Source: Bombella sp. ESL0385
GTDB taxonomy: Bacteria > Pseudomonadota > Alphaproteobacteria > Acetobacterales > Acetobacteraceae
Assembly: GCF_009725755.1 (NCBI RefSeq)
Contig: NZ_WNIJ01000005.1
Coordinates: 17,069-81,068 of the forward strand
DNA length: 64,000 nucleotides
Reading direction: 5' to 3'
Positions 61,436-64,000 of this stretch are shown in pieces; within the stretch, counting starts at the first letter, position 1, and every line of letters starts with the position of its first letter. Below the pieces are notes generated by a model that saw nothing but the letters and a program-made list of their open reading frames with translations, was not told where the DNA came from and did not search any database. Position numbers and translations under genes: made by a program.

Positions 61436-63274
61436 TCACATCCGTATCCCAGCACTGAAGAAGGTAATCAGCCCCTCAGCAGGGAGCGGGCCACGGGCGA
61501 TGGCATGGGTCAGCATCACATCCCAAAAGAGCACCCCGCTTGCCTTACGGATGCCAAGCCCTACCCCCGCCATCTCGCCGCCTTTCAACACCGCTGGGGT
61601 CGCACGCGAGGCAAAACCGGCGCGCACCACGCCAAAATCCAGCGCGCCGTAAAACTGCACTCCTTTGAAGAAAGCGCGACAAAACCCAGTGTAAGGGCCA
61701 CATCTCAGCGTATCCGTCTCCGGTGAGAAGGAGAGGTCATTACGCATGTACCCACCATTATTGCCGACAAACGCCTGCTCCAGAAAACCGCGTACCGTAT
61801 ATGGGCCGCCTACTTGCAACTCATTGGTCGGGTTCTGATCATGAGAGCTAACCTCCCCATGCATGGTGGTATGCCAGAGCCAGCGCGCAGCAAAAGGCAC
61901 ATAACCATCAATATCCAGCATGGGCTTTACATAAGCACGATGTGGCTCATTCCAGGCGGGATGGGCGTAGTAATTCCAACTCCCCGCCCCGTCTATACCA
62001 ATCTTCACCCCGCCTGTAATATACCAGCTACTCCCCCAGACATGGAGAGATTCACTAATATTGGCATTTACGTAAGCTTGCCGCCCGCTCTGGCTCCAAA
62101 CATTGGTATGATCTACCTGCGAACCGAAGCTTTTGCGCTCAAAAGAAACCTGCGCGGTAGTCACGCCCGTATTATTCCGCCATAGCGTACGAGAAAGCCC
62201 TAGCTGCCAGTCCATTCTTGAGCCAGTAAGGTGATAAATATCCGTTCCCGCTAAAAGTGGATAAGCATCCTGCGACTGCCACCACGAGCCAAAAAACGTC
62301 CAATATCCAAAGGGAATTGACCCATTCGCTGAAAGGAAGGACGTACCTCGTGCCCCATGATTCGGCCCGCGTAGAGAGTGGTCATATTCTACCGACCACA
62401 TATCTAACAAACCCAGCGGGTTCTCCGCACTCAGCAGCGCATGACCAACCACTCGGCCTGTCGCCTTCTGGCCGTTATTATCCGCCCAGAGCTGACCATG
62501 CAGGATGTTCTGCTCCGGCGCATTGACCGTCACGCGGGACGTACCGGGCTTCGTACCGGGGCTAATCTTCATCTGTGCACCAAAATGGGGCAGGCGGTTC
62601 ATCTGCTCCACACCTTCCTCAAGGTCGCGCAGATTGAGAATATGCCCCTTCAGCCCAGGGAAGGCCATGACATCAACTAACCGCCGTGCCCGACCCTATA
62701 TATCCACCCCCTCAAGCTGCCCCTCCACCACCGTGACGGTAAGCGTACCGCTGCTTAATGTCTGCTCCGGCAGATAAGCGCGAGAGGTGATGTAGCCATG
62801 CTTTACATAGGCCGCATTCAACTGATTTAGCAGAGCATTGAGGTCTTTTACCGCAAGGCATCGCCCCTCATACTCAGTGGCGATATGTTTAAGCTCTCCA
62901 GCAGGGAGATGCTGAGCTCCATTTATATTTATCTTATGAATGACCATGCAGGCCGGGGACGCATCTTGCGGCGTTGGCTGTGGGGCTATCTGCACATTAG
63001 CCGTAGGAGGAGGCAGGGAATCTAGCTGCTGCTGATGCTGACGAAACCGCTGAAACTGATCCTGAGCCGAACCCGGCCCAGCAGGTAAGCCAGGTAGCAC
63101 AGGCGGTGTTGAAGGTTCTGCCCGCCCAGGCTCCGTCAGACTAGACAATAACACAGCCAGGAGGATGCCCCAGAGGAAAAGACGTACCCGCCCTTTTCGG
63201 TCCTCTCTCGCAGGCAGCATCCATCGCTTTATAGCGACCCGCAGGCCCTGTAATTTGCCACAATCATGATACAT
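61436..63274 (-). pseudogene. TpsB outer membrane transporter (FhaC/ShlB family) interrupted by an amber codon
   Basis: Would export the adjacent TpsA. The 5' part (start at 63274 or, giving a better signal peptide, 63220) encodes a signal sequence (FLWGILLAVLLSSL), a Pro/Gln-rich linker and the POTRA domains (CMVIHKININGAQHLP, HGYITSRAYLPEQTLSSGTL), ending VVEGQLEGVDI, then TAG. After the TAG the same frame reads GRARRLVDVMAFPGLKGHILNLRDLEEGVEQMN without gap, then the whole 16-strand barrel with the conserved GGPYTVRGF loop (about codon 500 of the joined frame), ending FSAGIRM. There is no frameshift. The stop replaces one residue between POTRA and barrel. It is either a true nonsense lesion, read through by a suppressor, or a sequencing error. 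The downstream half could restart at the ATG at 62668. Confidence 0.85.
62696..62698 (-). other. In-frame TAG codon splitting tpsB
   Basis: On the minus strand the codons read GTG GAT ATA TAG GGT CGG GCA; exactly nine codons lie between the TAG and the downstream ATG at 62668. TAG differs by one base from CAG (Gln), AAG (Lys), GAG (Glu), TGG (Trp) and from TAT/TAC. Confidence 0.9.
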
Positions 63275-63343
63275 AATTATAAATGGGACCGGCCACCTCA
63301 AAGCGACCAGACGAGGCTAACCCTCTCCCTGCTCCCCGATGTC

Positions 63344-63997
63344 TTAACGGCGAAACGGGGATTGATGGATCCAGCTTTCAAGCTGGTCCAATGCGGCAAC
63401 GGCGCCATCCATGACGAAATTGATGGTCAACGTACCACCCACTACCTTATCCACCATAATATGCCCGTTTTTACCTGCTCTGAACTCCGCAACCTGCGCT
63501 GTAGTCAGATCCAGCGAGGCCATACAGCCTGTAGACACACAAGATTGCCAACGCAGAGTAATAGGGCTGTTGCCATCCAGAGCGAGGCGCGGTTGGGTTA
63601 ATAAAGAGAAAGCCAGCGGCACTACAACTGTCATCCGCCAAGGCCGGCTGGAGAGAGGCGCACTTACCGTATTTTCAGTCGCGCGGGCGAGGATGACTGC
63701 GCCTAGAGACTCGGCTTTACCGCTCTCTCCCTGCATCATTAGGCTTTGCTGCATCAAACAGAATTGCGGCCCCGCTGCCGGATTAGTCGGGGGAAATAGA
63801 CAACGATACCCCCATTCCCCCGCAGTACCGGACATCACCATCGGAGAGGTCTTCGCCCCATCACTAGCCGCCACTGTCGCTACCGCACCAGCAGGTGCCG
63901 CATAAGTAGGGAGCGTATTAAAAGCTAACCCCCATACCATGCTTCCCAAAAACAAGAGAAAAAAGCTACAGCTAGGCTTTTTCATCTCGATTTTCAT
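63344..63997 (-). CDS. IalB-family secreted protein, second copy
   Basis: 217 aa if started at 63997; ATG 63985 (MKKPSCSFFLLFLGSMVWGL, a clean signal peptide) is an alternative, and the true start could lie beyond the window end, which is only three bases away. The mature part shows GEWGYRCLFPPTNPAAGPQFCLMQQ (two cysteines), RMTVVVPLAFSLLTQPRLALDG and the paired-cysteine segment RWQSCVSTGCMASLDL, all as in the IalB family. 70 bp upstream of the TpsB start on the same strand, so it may be co-transcribed with the two-partner secretion genes, although a TATAAT hexamer at 63276-63281 (minus strand) could give TpsB its own promoter. Confidence 0.85.
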   Translation of the reverse strand: MKIEMKKPSCSFFLLFLGSMVWGLAFNTLPTYAAPAGAVATVAASDGAKTSPMVMSGTAGEWGYRCLFPPTNPAAGPQFCLMQQSLMMQGESGKAESLGAVILARATENTVSAPLSSRPWRMTVVVPLAFSLLTQPRLALDGNSPITLRWQSCVSTGCMASLDLTTAQVAEFRAGKNGHIMVDKVVGGTLTINFVMDGAVAALDQLESWIHQSPFRR

Positions 63998-64000
63998 CGC

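Overview
The window is a chromosomal segment of an alphaproteobacterium, most likely an acetic acid bacterium (Acetobacteraceae, perhaps the Bombella/Saccharibacter group). This is inferred from the proteins: paired NodT-type/RND efflux, IalB-family secreted proteins, OpgG/OpgH, SelO and a Tat-dependent OpgD-like protein. Base composition is moderate GC, except for one clearly AT-rich patch near 54.8-55.66 kb. I see no rRNA, tRNA, CRISPR, insertion sequence or integrase.

Layout. 1-6.2 kb (minus strand): the N-terminal part of bifunctional putA, then a sulfur-relay operon (two cysteine desulfurases, a 2Fe-2S ferredoxin, the tRNA thiolase mnmA). 6.5-10.9 kb: a hydrolase and tyrS, facing rpe plus a heparinase-like gene. 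10.97-15.2 kb: a TPP riboswitch followed by a TonB receptor, a small-molecule kinase and a PnuC/PnuT-type permease, together a probable thiamine acquisition operon. 15.2-22.2 kb: a tripartite RND efflux operon with a divergent TetR regulator and a palindromic operator candidate. 22.4-27.4 kb: ansP, then pstCAB-phoU without pstS. 27.6-42.2 kb: surface glycosylation and export, with several large glycosyltransferases, dps, proteins of unknown function, a SEL1-repeat protein and a type I secretion ABC/HlyD pair. 42.4-45.6 kb: selO and three small envelope proteins. 45.8-50.3 kb: a compact biotin operon, bioA-bioF-bioH-like-bioC-bioD. 50.4-54.1 kb: periplasmic glucan genes opgG/D and opgH. 54.3 kb: ohr. 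54.8-64 kb: a two-partner secretion locus (CdiA/FHA-like TpsA, TpsB, IalB-like protein) whose 3' end runs into AT-rich DNA with an orphan membrane protein.

The most notable points are these. A single in-frame amber codon splits the TpsB transporter gene at the POTRA/barrel boundary. The C terminus of the TpsA exoprotein is lost at a sharp base-composition boundary, where CDI-type toxin/immunity modules normally sit. A riboswitch-controlled outer-membrane-to-cytoplasm thiamine route is present. Two clean inverted repeats lie upstream of the sulfur-relay operon and in the efflux control region. The type I secretion, SEL1 and multi-domain glycosyltransferase genes form one contiguous cluster that may build a glycosylated surface product. 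All functional calls come from reading the sequence only; no database search was run.
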